A DNA stretch of 7,096 nt from Wolbachia pipientis. GTDB lineage: Bacteria > Pseudomonadota > Alphaproteobacteria > Rickettsiales > Anaplasmataceae. Below the pieces are notes generated by a model that was given only the letters and a program-made list of their open reading frames with translations, did not search any database and was not told where the DNA came from. The stretch's first letter is position 1, and the number at the start of each line of letters is the position of its first letter. The DNA lies in contig NZ_JAHDJT010000067.1 of the NCBI RefSeq assembly GCF_023661085.1, positions 1-7,096 of the forward strand, given 5' to 3'. Positions 1-6,825 of this stretch are shown piece by piece. The position numbers and the translations under genes are program-made.

Positions 1-1535
1 TGTGAATATTTACTATTCCTTCCCTTAAGTTAATTATTGAGTATCTATCAAGTAGCTTAACAGCATTCCACACCCTTTTCTCGTCTTCTGCTATTGCCTT
101 GGAAAAAATTTCTTCTATACAAATATCATTAGAATCAAGGTAGGCCATTATTACTAGAATGCCCAATGCTTCCGGTCCAAATTTTTTTTGCACTATAACA
201 TCAATTGTAATTTTCCAAGCTATGAACGTTACTTTAGCATAACGATCACTTTTATATTCGGGCTTAAAGTCAAGTAGCTTCTCTGCTATCTTTTCATACT
301 TTTTCAGATAGTCACTAACTCTAATTCCTTTTCTACCCCTACAGCTAAATGCAATATTTTCTTCACTAATATATGTCACCGCTAGTTTCAAAGTCAATTG
401 GGAATATTGTAGTTCCTGTGCCAGTTTTTTTATTTCCTTATTCTGTAAATTGTTTTCTATGTTCAAAGCACTTTTAACAAATTTTAAAGCCTCTATTTCA
501 TCAAATTCATCTAATTCTTCTATATTTCCTTCTTCTTTCGCTTTCGTTTTTTTGTCATGAGAAGCATAAGGTTTCTTGTGGGACCTTTGCCCGTTATCTC
601 GTGCTGTTACTGCTACATATATTCCATTTATTGTTTCACTATTTTCATACAGCAGTTTATATATCTCTTTCATAGTCTCTTCGGTTCCTTTATAACTATT
701 ACTTATTTCATCTAGGCTCTCTTTCATCCCACTCAAAGTCCTGGGAAATTGCTCAATTTTTTCAAAAAACTTCTCACCTTCTTCTGGTGTGAGAAAACGC
801 CCTCTTTTATCCTTCATCCAGTTTGACATCATTGTGGAAAGGGCATTGAAAACAAAGTCATCATCACCAAAGTATTTGAACTTTTCGGCCAAGTTATTGC
901 TTACCTCATCTCTGATTAACTTTTCTAACTCAACACCATTGGGCAAATTCACTACAAATACTAGTTCATTCAAAAAGCCTTTTACTTATTCATCACTTAC
1001 TTCCCTACCTTCAGCACTTATTCCTTGCTTTAAGTATTGAACAATACTATTACGTAAGTATCTAAGCTTATATTTTACACTATTGCCTATATTCAGAAAC
1101 TCATTCTGTGTTTCTATTTTTTCAACTGTAACTCCCTTGCTTGCTAGACTTTCACGGTCAAAATCAGCATTTATAACAGTAAAAAAATCCTTTATTTTGT
1201 TCTTGAATTCTTCATTACCTTGAATTTTTAAAAAGGCAGCAAAGTGTTTTGCTAAGTTAAGTTCACCACTTTTTGTCAGTAAGTCACTTATACAGATCTT
1301 CCGGTTGCCGTCTTGTTTATGTTTAACTTGTATAAGCATATACACTGTTGTCCCATTTCGCTCATACCGGAAAACAATATCGTCAAAACCTGCAGCAGAA
1401 CTCATTTCTGTAGCTAAGCGGAAAAAGTACTTTTCTATCCACTGCACGTCTAAAAAACAGCATTAGCAACAATTTTTGATAGTCGATACCATGGATAAAG
1501 TGTTTTGTCCCTCCAGTAGAATAATATTCAGACAT
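1..1535 (-). pseudogene. Broken STAND/NLR-like protein with N-terminal nuclease-like domain (5' part, runs off left edge)
   Basis: The ATG at 1535 has a GAGG ribosome binding site 6 bases upstream and opens with MSEYYSTGGTKHFIHG. Dropping one T from the six-T coding run (plus-strand A tract 1452-1457) joins this to the frame at 1450-989. A TAA at 986-988 interrupts that frame, which then stays open to base 2, giving about 510 codons in this window. By repaired residue number: about 1-180 is a nuclease-like domain with an FDD (50-52) ... QVK (69-71) pattern, as in Mrr/Cap4-type PD-(D/E)XK folds. About 184-340 is a charged helical linker. About 341-455 resembles the ARC part of STAND ATPases (start LDEFDEIEALKF). 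From about 456 it resembles the winged helix (ALGILVIMAYLD ... YSIINLREGIVNIH), which in relatives leads into TPRs. No GxxxxGK[ST] Walker A motif is present. Two frame lesions and the missing ATPase core argue for a pseudogene; the nuclease assignment is inference. Confidence 0.72.
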
Positions 1536-1536
1536 C

Positions 1537-1647
1537 CTAAGCCTCACGTAATTTTAAAAATAGTACCCATAAATGGTAAAAAAGTAATAAACATTGATAT
1601 GCAGATACCTTAGCGTGAACTTGGAAATACTGCAAGATGTGTGTCAA
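1537..1647 (-). other. Possible 36-codon leader frame ahead of the STAND gene
   Basis: A frame open from just after the TAA at 1669-1671 to the TAG at 1537-1539 could start at TTG 1647. It would encode a short hydrophobic peptide ending YHLWVLFLKLREA. Its stop lies one base before the ATG of the broken STAND gene, so it could be a translationally coupled leader or the remnant of an upstream gene. There is no ATG and no clear ribosome binding site, so this is weak. It also overlaps the inverted repeats to its right. Confidence 0.2.
1542..1545 (-). promoter_or_regulatory. Ribosome binding site of the broken STAND gene
   Basis: GAGG on the minus strand sits 6 bases before the ATG at 1533-1535. 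It fixes the true start upstream of the frameshift, rather than at the GTG at 1447 where the longest uninterrupted frame begins. Confidence 0.6.
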
Positions 1648-1736
1648 AACAAATCCTCTTAGGCTGCATTAAATGCTTCAGGTAGAGGTCGTCCATAAAT
1701 ACCGAATGACCTTACCCAGAAAAAGGCACACACATT
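1636..1736. repeat. Nested inverted repeats in the gap between the STAND gene and tRNA-Ser
   Basis: An outer exact 8-bp arm pair (ATGTGTGT at 1637-1644, ACACACAT at 1728-1735) extends by one G-T pair. It encloses CCTCT (1655-1659) / AGAGG (1684-1688), which itself encloses GCAT (1666-1669) / ATGC (1673-1676) around a three-base loop. The stems are nested, so a single folded RNA or cruciform is possible. It could be a small RNA, a 5' leader structure of the STAND gene, or a dispersed intergenic repeat. I do not match it to 4.5S, 6S or tmRNA. Confidence 0.35.
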
Positions 1737-1785
1737 GAGCAAAAATGGGCTAACAGGTCGGACTTGAGTTATGTTAAACAGTATA

Positions 1786-1873
1786 CGGACGGAATGGGAT
1801 TCGAACCCATGGTACGCTCATCACGTACGTCAGTTTTCAAGACTGGTGCCTTAAACCACTCGGCCATCCGTCC
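1786..1873 (-). tRNA. tRNA-Ser (anticodon UGA)
   Basis: This is a class II tRNA of 88 nt that reads UCA and wobble-related serine codons. The acceptor stem GGACGGA (1873-1867) pairs with TCCGTCC (1793-1787), and the discriminator is G at 1786, as expected for serine. The anticodon loop is CTTGAAA with TGA at 1839-1837. A long variable arm with GTACG/CGTAC pairing and a TTCGAAT T-loop closed by ATGGG/CCCAT are also present. The 3' CCA is not encoded and must be added by the CCA-adding enzyme. It lies 47 bases downstream of mnmE on the same strand, and I see no convincing promoter of its own in that gap, so it may be processed from a shared transcript. Confidence 0.96.
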
Positions 1874-1920
1874 ACTTCTTTTTTATCACAACATTTGATT
1901 CCAAGCAATCTATAAAAATT

Positions 1921-3249
1921 TCACTTGCCCACACAGAAGTTATTGAATATATCATCCAATACTTCTTCAACACTAATAACCCCAGTTACCGCACCAAGTT
2001 CAATTGCTGCAAGCCTTAAGTCTTCGGATATTAGTTCAATTGGATTGTCTATATTAAAACACCGTAAATGTTCTATGGCTCTCTGCATGCAATTTCTGTG
2101 TCTTTGCCGAGTAATCAAAGGAGCGTCTCTATCGCAGCCAAATTTTTCTTCTACTTTTTCTTTAATCACAGAGATCAGCTTCTCTGTGCCTATTCCTTTC
2201 AAAATAGAAAGAGGTAAAAAATCTATGTTGTTAATTCTTATGTTGTGATTATCGGTGGTATCGTCAGCTTTGCTCAGCACGTAAATGGTGTCACTATTTG
2301 TAACACTGCAATTGATATTGTGACGCTGTTTAAAAGGAAATAATTCTATTCTTAAATCAGCTTCACAAGACTTTTTTCTCGCACGACTTATGCCTTCTGA
2401 TTCTACCGGATCTGAACTCTCACGAATTCCAGCAGTGTCAGAAAGGATGATCGGATATCCGCCAATGTCAATATGAGCTTCAAGTACGTCCCTTGTTGTG
2501 CCTGCATATTCAGAAACAATAGCAATATCACGTTTGGCAAGGAAATTAAATAGCGTTGATTTACCAACATTTGGCTCGCCAGTTATCACAATATGTAAAC
2601 CTTCACGCAATCTTTCACCACGTCTATTATCATCTAGGTGATCTTGTATTGACTGCACGAGAACTTGCACTTCATTACTGACTTTTTCCAGTTCATTTCT
2701 TTCTGTTGCAATATCCTCTGGAAAGTCTATATATGCCTCGACTCTAGATTGCATTGCTATCAATTTCTGTCTCCAACCACTGTATAGCCTCTCCAATTCT
2801 CCTGACATCTGCCTAATTGCTTGTTTAGCTTGCATTTTTGTCTCAGCATCAATCAAGTCTGCAATTCCTTCTATCTGTGTTAAGTCAAACTTGCCGTTTA
2901 GAAAGGCTCTAAGTGAGAATTCCCCAGGCTTAGCCATGACAAAGACTTTTGATAATTCCTCCAAGATAATCTTTATAACTGCTTTGCTTCCATGCACTTG
3001 CAATTCTATAACATCTTCGCCGGTAAAGCTGTTTAGAGCAGGAAAATAAATGACTATTCCATTGTCAATCAATTGACCTGAATTATCATATAGATCAACT
3101 AAAGTAGCAAATCTAGGTTTGATGTCTTTTTTAATATAAAAATGATTTAAAGCCTTAAGCGCGTGACTACCTGAAATCCTGATTACTGCAATTCCTGACT
3201 TACCAAATACGGTTGATAAAGCAAAAATAGTTTCACCTGTGCTTGTCAT
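1921..3249 (-). CDS. mnmE: tRNA modification GTPase MnmE (TrmE)
   Basis: This cytoplasmic GTPase works with MnmG to install the 5-(carboxymethyl)aminomethyl group on wobble U34 of tRNAs reading codons ending in A/G. At 442 aa it has the normal family length. The N-terminal folate-binding domain starts [21 protein letters not shown] (7-27) and contains [14 protein letters not shown] (75-88). The G domain, inserted in the helical domain, has P-loop GEPNVGKST (224-232), GTTRD (250-254) and DTAG (271-274). The C-terminus is FCVGK, with the conserved Cys439 expected in the active site. One oddity is the G4 motif, which reads SKAD (326-329) instead of the usual NKxD. The ATG at 3249 fits the family N-terminus, though no good ribosome binding site precedes it. 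It is divergent from surA. Confidence 0.97.
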   Translation of the reverse strand: MTSTGETIFALSTVFGKSGIAVIRISGSHALKALNHFYIKKDIKPRFATLVDLYDNSGQLIDNGIVIYFPALNSFTGEDVIELQVHGSKAVIKIILEELSKVFVMAKPGEFSLRAFLNGKFDLTQIEGIADLIDAETKMQAKQAIRQMSGELERLYSGWRQKLIAMQSRVEAYIDFPEDIATERNELEKVSNEVQVLVQSIQDHLDDNRRGERLREGLHIVITGEPNVGKSTLFNFLAKRDIAIVSEYAGTTRDVLEAHIDIGGYPIILSDTAGIRESSDPVESEGISRARKKSCEADLRIELFPFKQRHNINCSVTNSDTIYVLSKADDTTDNHNIRINNIDFLPLSILKGIGTEKLISVIKEKVEEKFGCDRDAPLITRQRHRNCMQRAIEHLRCFNIDNPIELISEDLRLAAIELGAVTGVISVEEVLDDIFNNFCVGK

Positions 3250-3344
3250 ACATAAACTAGTTTATTTCTCAACAATGCTACACTTAAGAAACCAAAACAC
3301 CTAATTTGAAAGCGCTCAAAATTTTTATTCATTTTACTAATTTG

Positions 3345-3371
3345 TATTAACGTAGCACTACTGTGTTAATA
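3345..3371. repeat. Inverted repeat in the mnmE-surA divergent intergenic region
   Basis: TATTAAC (3345-3351) and GTTAATA (3365-3371) are exact inverted copies. Between them GTAG (3352-3355) and CTAC (3358-3361) also pair, leaving a three-base bulge (TGT). The element is 96 bases from the mnmE start and 114 from the surA start. It could be an operator or mRNA leader structure serving either gene. No T-tract follows, so it does not look like a terminator. The rest of the gap (3250-3478) is AT-rich and holds no gene that I can see. Confidence 0.35.
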
Positions 3372-3407
3372 AATCAAAAACACCTATGAATATATTAGAT
3401 AAAAAAA

Positions 3408-3435
3408 TTTACAAAAGTCACCTATTGGCTAGTAT
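3408..3435 (+). promoter_or_regulatory. Candidate surA promoter (weak)
   Basis: TTTACA (3408-3413) and TAGTAT (3430-3435) have a 16-base spacing on the coding strand, about 50 bases upstream of the surA ATG. In DNA this AT-rich such pairs arise often by chance, so this is only a candidate. Confidence 0.22.
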
Positions 3436-3484
3436 TGACTTAATATTTATTATAGAATTGATCATTAACTAAACAATCTTGCTT

Positions 3485-4633
3485 ATGCGTAAAATACTAA
3501 TTTTATTGTTGATAATATTGCCAATTAAGTTGCTTGCGGTTGAGATTGAAATTATTGCAGATGTAAATGGTGAACCAATTTCAAATTTAGATATTGAAAA
3601 ACGCGTTAATCTGATCAATTCACTGTTTCACACTCAAAGCGGAAAGGAGCTAAGGCTTCAAATTCTGAGGCAGCTAATAGACGAAATTATCATTATCAAT
3701 GAGGCGCAAAGGTTAAATATAAAATTGAGTGATGAAGAGTTAAATGATGCCATCGCGTCATTTCTAACTCAAAACTTTAAAATTAAGGATGATGAAATTG
3801 CTCAATATATAAAAGAACATGATATAGACCTTGACATTTTAAAAAAACAAATAAAATGTCAGCTTTTGTGGGGCAAAATTATTGAAATGAGAATCGTGCC
3901 ATTTATCAATATAAGCAACAAGGAAGTAAATGATGCAAAAGGGCAAATAGAAAAGCCAGACTATCTTATCACGTTCCAAGAGTTTATAGTTCCTAGCCAA
4001 GAGAGTGAGAATGTTTATAGTATAGCTGAAGATTTAGCGAAAAAATTACGCAACAGTAATAATGACTTTATTCCAGAACCTCCAATAAAGATGCGTAAAG
4101 CAACAGTTAATTTAAATCAATTGAAAGGCAACCTCAAGAGCGCTTTAGAAGGACTAGAAACTGGTGACATAGCAGGTCCAGTCAGCCTTAGCGAAGGTTA
4201 CTCTATTGTAAAAGTAATAGATAAGGTACAACTCGATCATGCACTACTGGAAAGCACTTTAAAATTAAAACAGGTCGTGGTTAAAAGTTCTGAAAGTTCA
4301 TTAGATGATCTCAAAGAGCAGAAAGTTAATTGTTTAAATTTTGATAAATTGGCAGATAATCTCAAGTTGCCAAATGCAAAAGAATTTGAAATAAAAATGC
4401 GGGATTTAAACCCTGATTTACAGGCTTTATTCAGTAAAACAGAGGTAAATGAAATAGTAGAATTCAGAGAAAATAGCACTGCCAGGTTAATGATGTTGTG
4501 TGATATCAAAAGCAATACGGCAGATACAGAAGCTATTAAACAGCAGATATACCAACAAAAGATTATGATACAAAGCAACTTACTACTGGATGATATGCGT
4601 AAAAATGCAGTTGTCAGTTATCGATATAGTTAA
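3485..4633 (+). CDS. surA: Periplasmic chaperone / peptidyl-prolyl isomerase SurA
   Basis: SurA escorts unfolded outer-membrane proteins across the periplasm to the BAM complex. I chose the ATG at 3485 (382 aa) because MRKILILLLIILPIKLLA is a complete signal peptide, likely cleaved after Ala18; a TTG two codons upstream is also possible. The mature start (IADVNGEPISNLDIEKRV) is the SurA N-terminal chaperone domain, helical to about 150. Parvulin-like domain 1 spans about 159-247 and keeps the family end (LETGDIAGPVSLSEGYSIVKV). A shortened parvulin-like domain 2 spans about 258-340 (KTEVNEIVEFRENSTARL). A C-terminal helix (IKQQIYQQKIM to the end) returns to the chaperone core. The protein is shorter than the E. 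coli one (428 aa), and both parvulin domains lack the usual active-site His and Gly-rich loop. It may therefore act as a chaperone without isomerase activity. No clear ribosome binding site is seen. Confidence 0.85.
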   Translation: MRKILILLLIILPIKLLAVEIEIIADVNGEPISNLDIEKRVNLINSLFHTQSGKELRLQILRQLIDEIIIINEAQRLNIKLSDEELNDAIASFLTQNFKIKDDEIAQYIKEHDIDLDILKKQIKCQLLWGKIIEMRIVPFINISNKEVNDAKGQIEKPDYLITFQEFIVPSQESENVYSIAEDLAKKLRNSNNDFIPEPPIKMRKATVNLNQLKGNLKSALEGLETGDIAGPVSLSEGYSIVKVIDKVQLDHALLESTLKLKQVVVKSSESSLDDLKEQKVNCLNFDKLADNLKLPNAKEFEIKMRDLNPDLQALFSKTEVNEIVEFRENSTARLMMLCDIKSNTADTEAIKQQIYQQKIMIQSNLLLDDMRKNAVVSYRYS

Positions 4634-4634
4634 C

Positions 4635-4651
4635 CGGAACTAGGGCTTCCG
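4635..4651. terminator. Small hairpin between convergent surA and pyrC
   Basis: CGGAA (4635-4639) pairs with TTCCG (4647-4651) around a seven-base loop, within the 28 bases between the two stop codons. Its position suits a bidirectional terminator. The stem is only 5 bp and no T-run follows on either strand, so intrinsic termination would be weak. Confidence 0.3.
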
Positions 4652-4661
4652 AGCGGACATA

Positions 4662-5993
4662 TCACTTGTGTGAGTACACAGTTTTGCCGGATACAATAGT
4701 GCGCACTACGTGGCCTTTTACTTTGCGCCCATCAAAAGGAGAATTTTTTGATTTACTAGCAAAGTTGTCAATTTTAATTTCCCATTCGCAATTTAGATCA
4801 ACTAAAATTAAGTCTGCGGTAAGGTTTTTTTGTATACGACCACGTGGTACGTGTATTATATCCGCAGGTTTATATGTTAATTTTGCAAGTACGTCAAATA
4901 GGCTCATTTGCCCACTGTGGTAAAGTTCAAGTGAAAGAGGCAGCATTGTCTCAAGACCTACGATACCAAATGCAGCGTTCTCAAGTGGCAGATCTTTGGA
5001 ACTACGATCATGTGGCGCGTGATCAGTTGCAATGCAATCAATCACACCTGTTTTTAAACCTTCAATCATAGCCAATCGATCTTCTTCGGTGCGAAGTGGT
5101 GGATTCATTTTTGCAATTGCTCCATGTTGTTTCACTATATCTTCAGTTAAAGTAAAGTGATGAGGCGTTACTTCGCATGTGACATTCAGTCCTAAGTCTT
5201 TTGCACATTTAATAGCGTCGAGTGAATCTTTTGCAGAAACGTGTAAAATGTGATAGTGCACGTTTTCCATATCTTTCATGAGCAGTATATCGCGACTTAC
5301 CATGACCGACTCCGAAGCACTTAAAATTCCCTTTACTCCCAATTCCTCAGAAATCTTACCTTCATTGATTGCACCACCTGCTGATAAATTTAAATCTTCC
5401 GCATGCTGAGCAATCGGAACACTCAGCATACTTGAATAAAGTAGCGCCTGCCTCATAATCATTGGATTCATAACCGGCATACCATCGTCAGTAAATCCAA
5501 CTGCACCTGCTTCCTTTAAAAGTGCCATTTCAGTCAACTTTTCTTCTGAAGTGGTGATTTTAGCGTAAAATTCAACGTTTACATGTGAAGTTTCAAGCGC
5601 TCTATATTTCAAATATTGAGCCAAAACAACGCTATCAATTGCCGGAGCAGTGTTAGGCTGGCAAACCACAGTCGTAACGCCTCCGGCAGCCGCAGATTTG
5701 CTACCTGTGTGTATAGTTTCCTTATGCTCCTGGCCTGGTTCACGAAAATGCACGTGAATGTCAATAAGACCTGGCATGAGAATAAGTCCTTCACAGTCTA
5801 TTGTCTCGTCAATCTCACTTGGAACTCCATTTGAAAATAACGACTCACCAAAATCAACTATTGTACTCCCTTCGGTTAACAGTGAACCTCTTATATCGAG
5901 TTTAGTTTCTGGATCGATAATGCGAGCATTTGTATATGCAATTTTGTAGCCCTCTTTCTGCCCTGTTTGCAATAAATTCCAAGTTTTAGTCAT
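4662..5993 (-). CDS. pyrC: Dihydroorotase (class I)
   Basis: This cytoplasmic zinc amidohydrolase interconverts N-carbamoyl-L-aspartate and dihydroorotate, the third step of de novo pyrimidine synthesis. At 443 aa it has class I (longer) size. The HVHFREPG motif (80-87) supplies the first two metal His and the substrate Arg. QPNTAP (112-117) corresponds to the family MPNTxP. GAVGFTDDG (163-171) carries the Asp typical of class I enzymes in place of the carboxylated Lys. Further ligand positions are His197 (QHAED), His251 (HVSAKDS), EVTPHHF (274-280), NPPLR (297-301) and the catalytic Asp324 in TDHAPH. The closing SPFDG...VKGHVVRT segment is also conserved. Residues 1-16 precede the usual start of the fold (KIAYTNARIIDPE), so a shorter protein is conceivable, but no better start codon or ribosome binding site is evident. 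It is convergent with surA. Confidence 0.95.
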   Translation of the reverse strand: MTKTWNLLQTGQKEGYKIAYTNARIIDPETKLDIRGSLLTEGSTIVDFGESLFSNGVPSEIDETIDCEGLILMPGLIDIHVHFREPGQEHKETIHTGSKSAAAGGVTTVVCQPNTAPAIDSVVLAQYLKYRALETSHVNVEFYAKITTSEEKLTEMALLKEAGAVGFTDDGMPVMNPMIMRQALLYSSMLSVPIAQHAEDLNLSAGGAINEGKISEELGVKGILSASESVMVSRDILLMKDMENVHYHILHVSAKDSLDAIKCAKDLGLNVTCEVTPHHFTLTEDIVKQHGAIAKMNPPLRTEEDRLAMIEGLKTGVIDCIATDHAPHDRSSKDLPLENAAFGIVGLETMLPLSLELYHSGQMSLFDVLAKLTYKPADIIHVPRGRIQKNLTADLILVDLNCEWEIKIDNFASKSKNSPFDGRKVKGHVVRTIVSGKTVYSHK

Positions 5994-6107
5994 TAAATCG
6001 CAGCGTTGATTATGAAGTAAATCTAAGTTTTTTTTTAATAAAACACAACCAAATTAAGATGCGAACTATGTAGCTAAAGATCTCGGATTACCTTAATTCA
6101 GGCCATG

Positions 6108-6132
6108 AGGTGTTACAAGTTATGTAACACCT
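6108..6132. terminator. Perfect 10-bp hairpin downstream of the repeat-containing membrane protein gene
   Basis: AGGTGTTACA (6108-6117) and TGTAACACCT (6123-6132) form an exact stem around the loop AGTTA, 15 bases after the stop of the gene at 6148-6753. It could end that transcript or protect its 3' end. On the minus strand no T-run follows the stem; on the plus strand only TTT does. It may instead be a small dispersed palindromic element. The rest of the 6001-6147 gap contains a nine-T run (6028-6036), a loose inverted repeat AATTAAG/CTTAATT (6052-6058 and 6092-6098), and no gene. Confidence 0.4.
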
Positions 6133-6147
6133 TTGCAATGAAGAGTG

Positions 6148-6753
6148 TTATAGATCCGCTATTGGCAATTCATTACCTCGAAAACCATCCACTCGTAGTT
6201 TATTCGAGTTATTCTCATTTGCACCAAATTTTGTGTCTGGTTTGATTGATTGGCCTAGGTCATTATTAAGTTTTATGCTTGATGTACCTAACAAGCCCTT
6301 TTGCTTCTCTCTTTCGCTCTTAATTCCCTGGTAGATGCAGAAGCCAATAAAACTAATTGCTGCTACAGCGATAACACTTGCTACGACACAACAAGTCAGC
6401 ATTATTTTTTCTTGATCTGCTACTGTTTCTGTAAGTGTTTCCACTTTTTCTTGCAGACCGTTTAGATGCTCTTGCATACGTTGAAACTGCTCAGTACCAA
6501 TCTTTTCTTCTAATGCACTAAATACCTTTTTAAACTGCTCAACGTCGATCTTTTGAGCTTCTTGCCATTCTTTTAATGCAATAAATACCTCTTCAAACTG
6601 TTTAGCATCAATCTTTTGAGCTTCTTGGAATTCTTTTAACGCACTAAACACCTTTTGAAACTGCTCAGCATCCATCTTTTGAAGTTTTTCTAGTGCTTCT
6701 ATTGCCGATTCATTAGAACCGAAAAAAAAATCATGAAACCAATTTGTTGACAT
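6148..6753 (-). CDS. Hypothetical single-pass membrane protein with coiled-coil tandem repeats
   Basis: I do not recognise a family; it looks lineage-specific. The 201-aa product has no signal peptide. Residues 26-46 and 47-67 are two 21-aa repeats (pattern KxDAxQFxxVFxALKExQEAQ). A third copy starts at 68 and degenerates after about 83, and a fourth partial echo (TEQFQRMQEHL) follows at 87-97. This amphipathic, heptad-compatible stretch runs to about 115 and should form a coiled coil. One transmembrane helix spans about 119-141 (LTCCVVASVIAVAAISFIGF core). A basic patch (KSEREKQK, 145-152) follows, then a hydrophilic Asn-rich tail of about 50 residues. The basic patch suggests that the C-terminal side is cytoplasmic and the coiled coil lies outside the inner membrane, but without a signal this is uncertain. 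The start is well supported by AGAGGG 5 bases upstream. It could be a surface or host-interaction protein, on no direct evidence. Confidence 0.8.
   Translation of the reverse strand: MSTNWFHDFFFGSNESAIEALEKLQKMDAEQFQKVFSALKEFQEAQKIDAKQFEEVFIALKEWQEAQKIDVEQFKKVFSALEEKIGTEQFQRMQEHLNGLQEKVETLTETVADQEKIMLTCCVVASVIAVAAISFIGFCIYQGIKSEREKQKGLLGTSSIKLNNDLGQSIKPDTKFGANENNSNKLRVDGFRGNELPIADL
6490..6678 (-). repeat. 63-bp tandem repeats inside the membrane protein gene
   Basis: The units are 6616-6678, 6553-6615 and 6490-6552. The first two differ at about 10 of 63 positions by hand count; the third is similar over its first 50 bases or so and then diverges. Each unit encodes 21 residues, so changes in copy number keep the reading frame. 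Confidence 0.8.
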
Positions 6754-6758
6754 TTTTA

Positions 6759-6764
6759 CCCTCT
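6759..6764 (-). promoter_or_regulatory. Ribosome binding site of the membrane protein gene
   Basis: AGAGGG on the minus strand is 5 bases before the ATG at 6751-6753. It is the best Shine-Dalgarno match in the window, which is notable because mnmE, surA and pyrC show none. Confidence 0.7.
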
Positions 6765-6777
6765 AGCTAATTAATAT

Positions 6778-6806
6778 ATTATAATTTTACATTCCCAATG
6801 GTTAAA
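6778..6806 (-). promoter_or_regulatory. Candidate promoter of the membrane protein gene
   Basis: On the minus strand, TTTAAC (6806-6801) and a perfect TATAAT (6783-6778) are 17 bases apart, about 25 bases upstream of the start codon. The -10 box is strong and the -35 box poor (3 of 6). Its position between this gene and the upstream partial gene suggests separate transcription. Confidence 0.4.
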
Positions 6807-6825
6807 TTATTATTAAATTAGCTGT

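Noticed and set aside
986..988. Programmed stop readthrough or recoding
   Set aside because: A second lesion in the same gene and the missing ATPase core make decay the simpler reading. No recoding signal is visible.
789..1040. 83-aa frame on the plus strand
   Set aside because: It is antisense to the broken STAND gene, with Ser/Leu/Phe-rich composition typical of a shadow frame.
986..1447. A stand-alone 153-aa protein starting at the GTG
   Set aside because: The supported start and ribosome binding site lie upstream in another frame, and protein-like sequence continues past the stop. It is a fragment of the broken STAND gene.
1620..1785. 4.5S, 6S or tmRNA gene
   Set aside because: The conserved sequence signatures of these RNAs that I know are absent; only inverted repeats are present.
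1925..2248. 107-aa frame on the plus strand
   Set aside because: It lies fully antisense to mnmE, which has unambiguous family motifs.
3435..3458. TTGACT with TATTAT or TAGAAT as a surA promoter
   Set aside because: The spacings (7 and 12 bases) are too short for a sigma-70 promoter.
4237..4578. 113-aa frame on the minus strand
   Set aside because: It lies fully antisense to surA, which has a signal peptide and SurA domain order.
4666..5071. Overlapping plus-strand frames of 85 and 75 aa (and others at 5616-5949)
   Set aside because: They are antisense to pyrC and show no domain or ribosome binding site.
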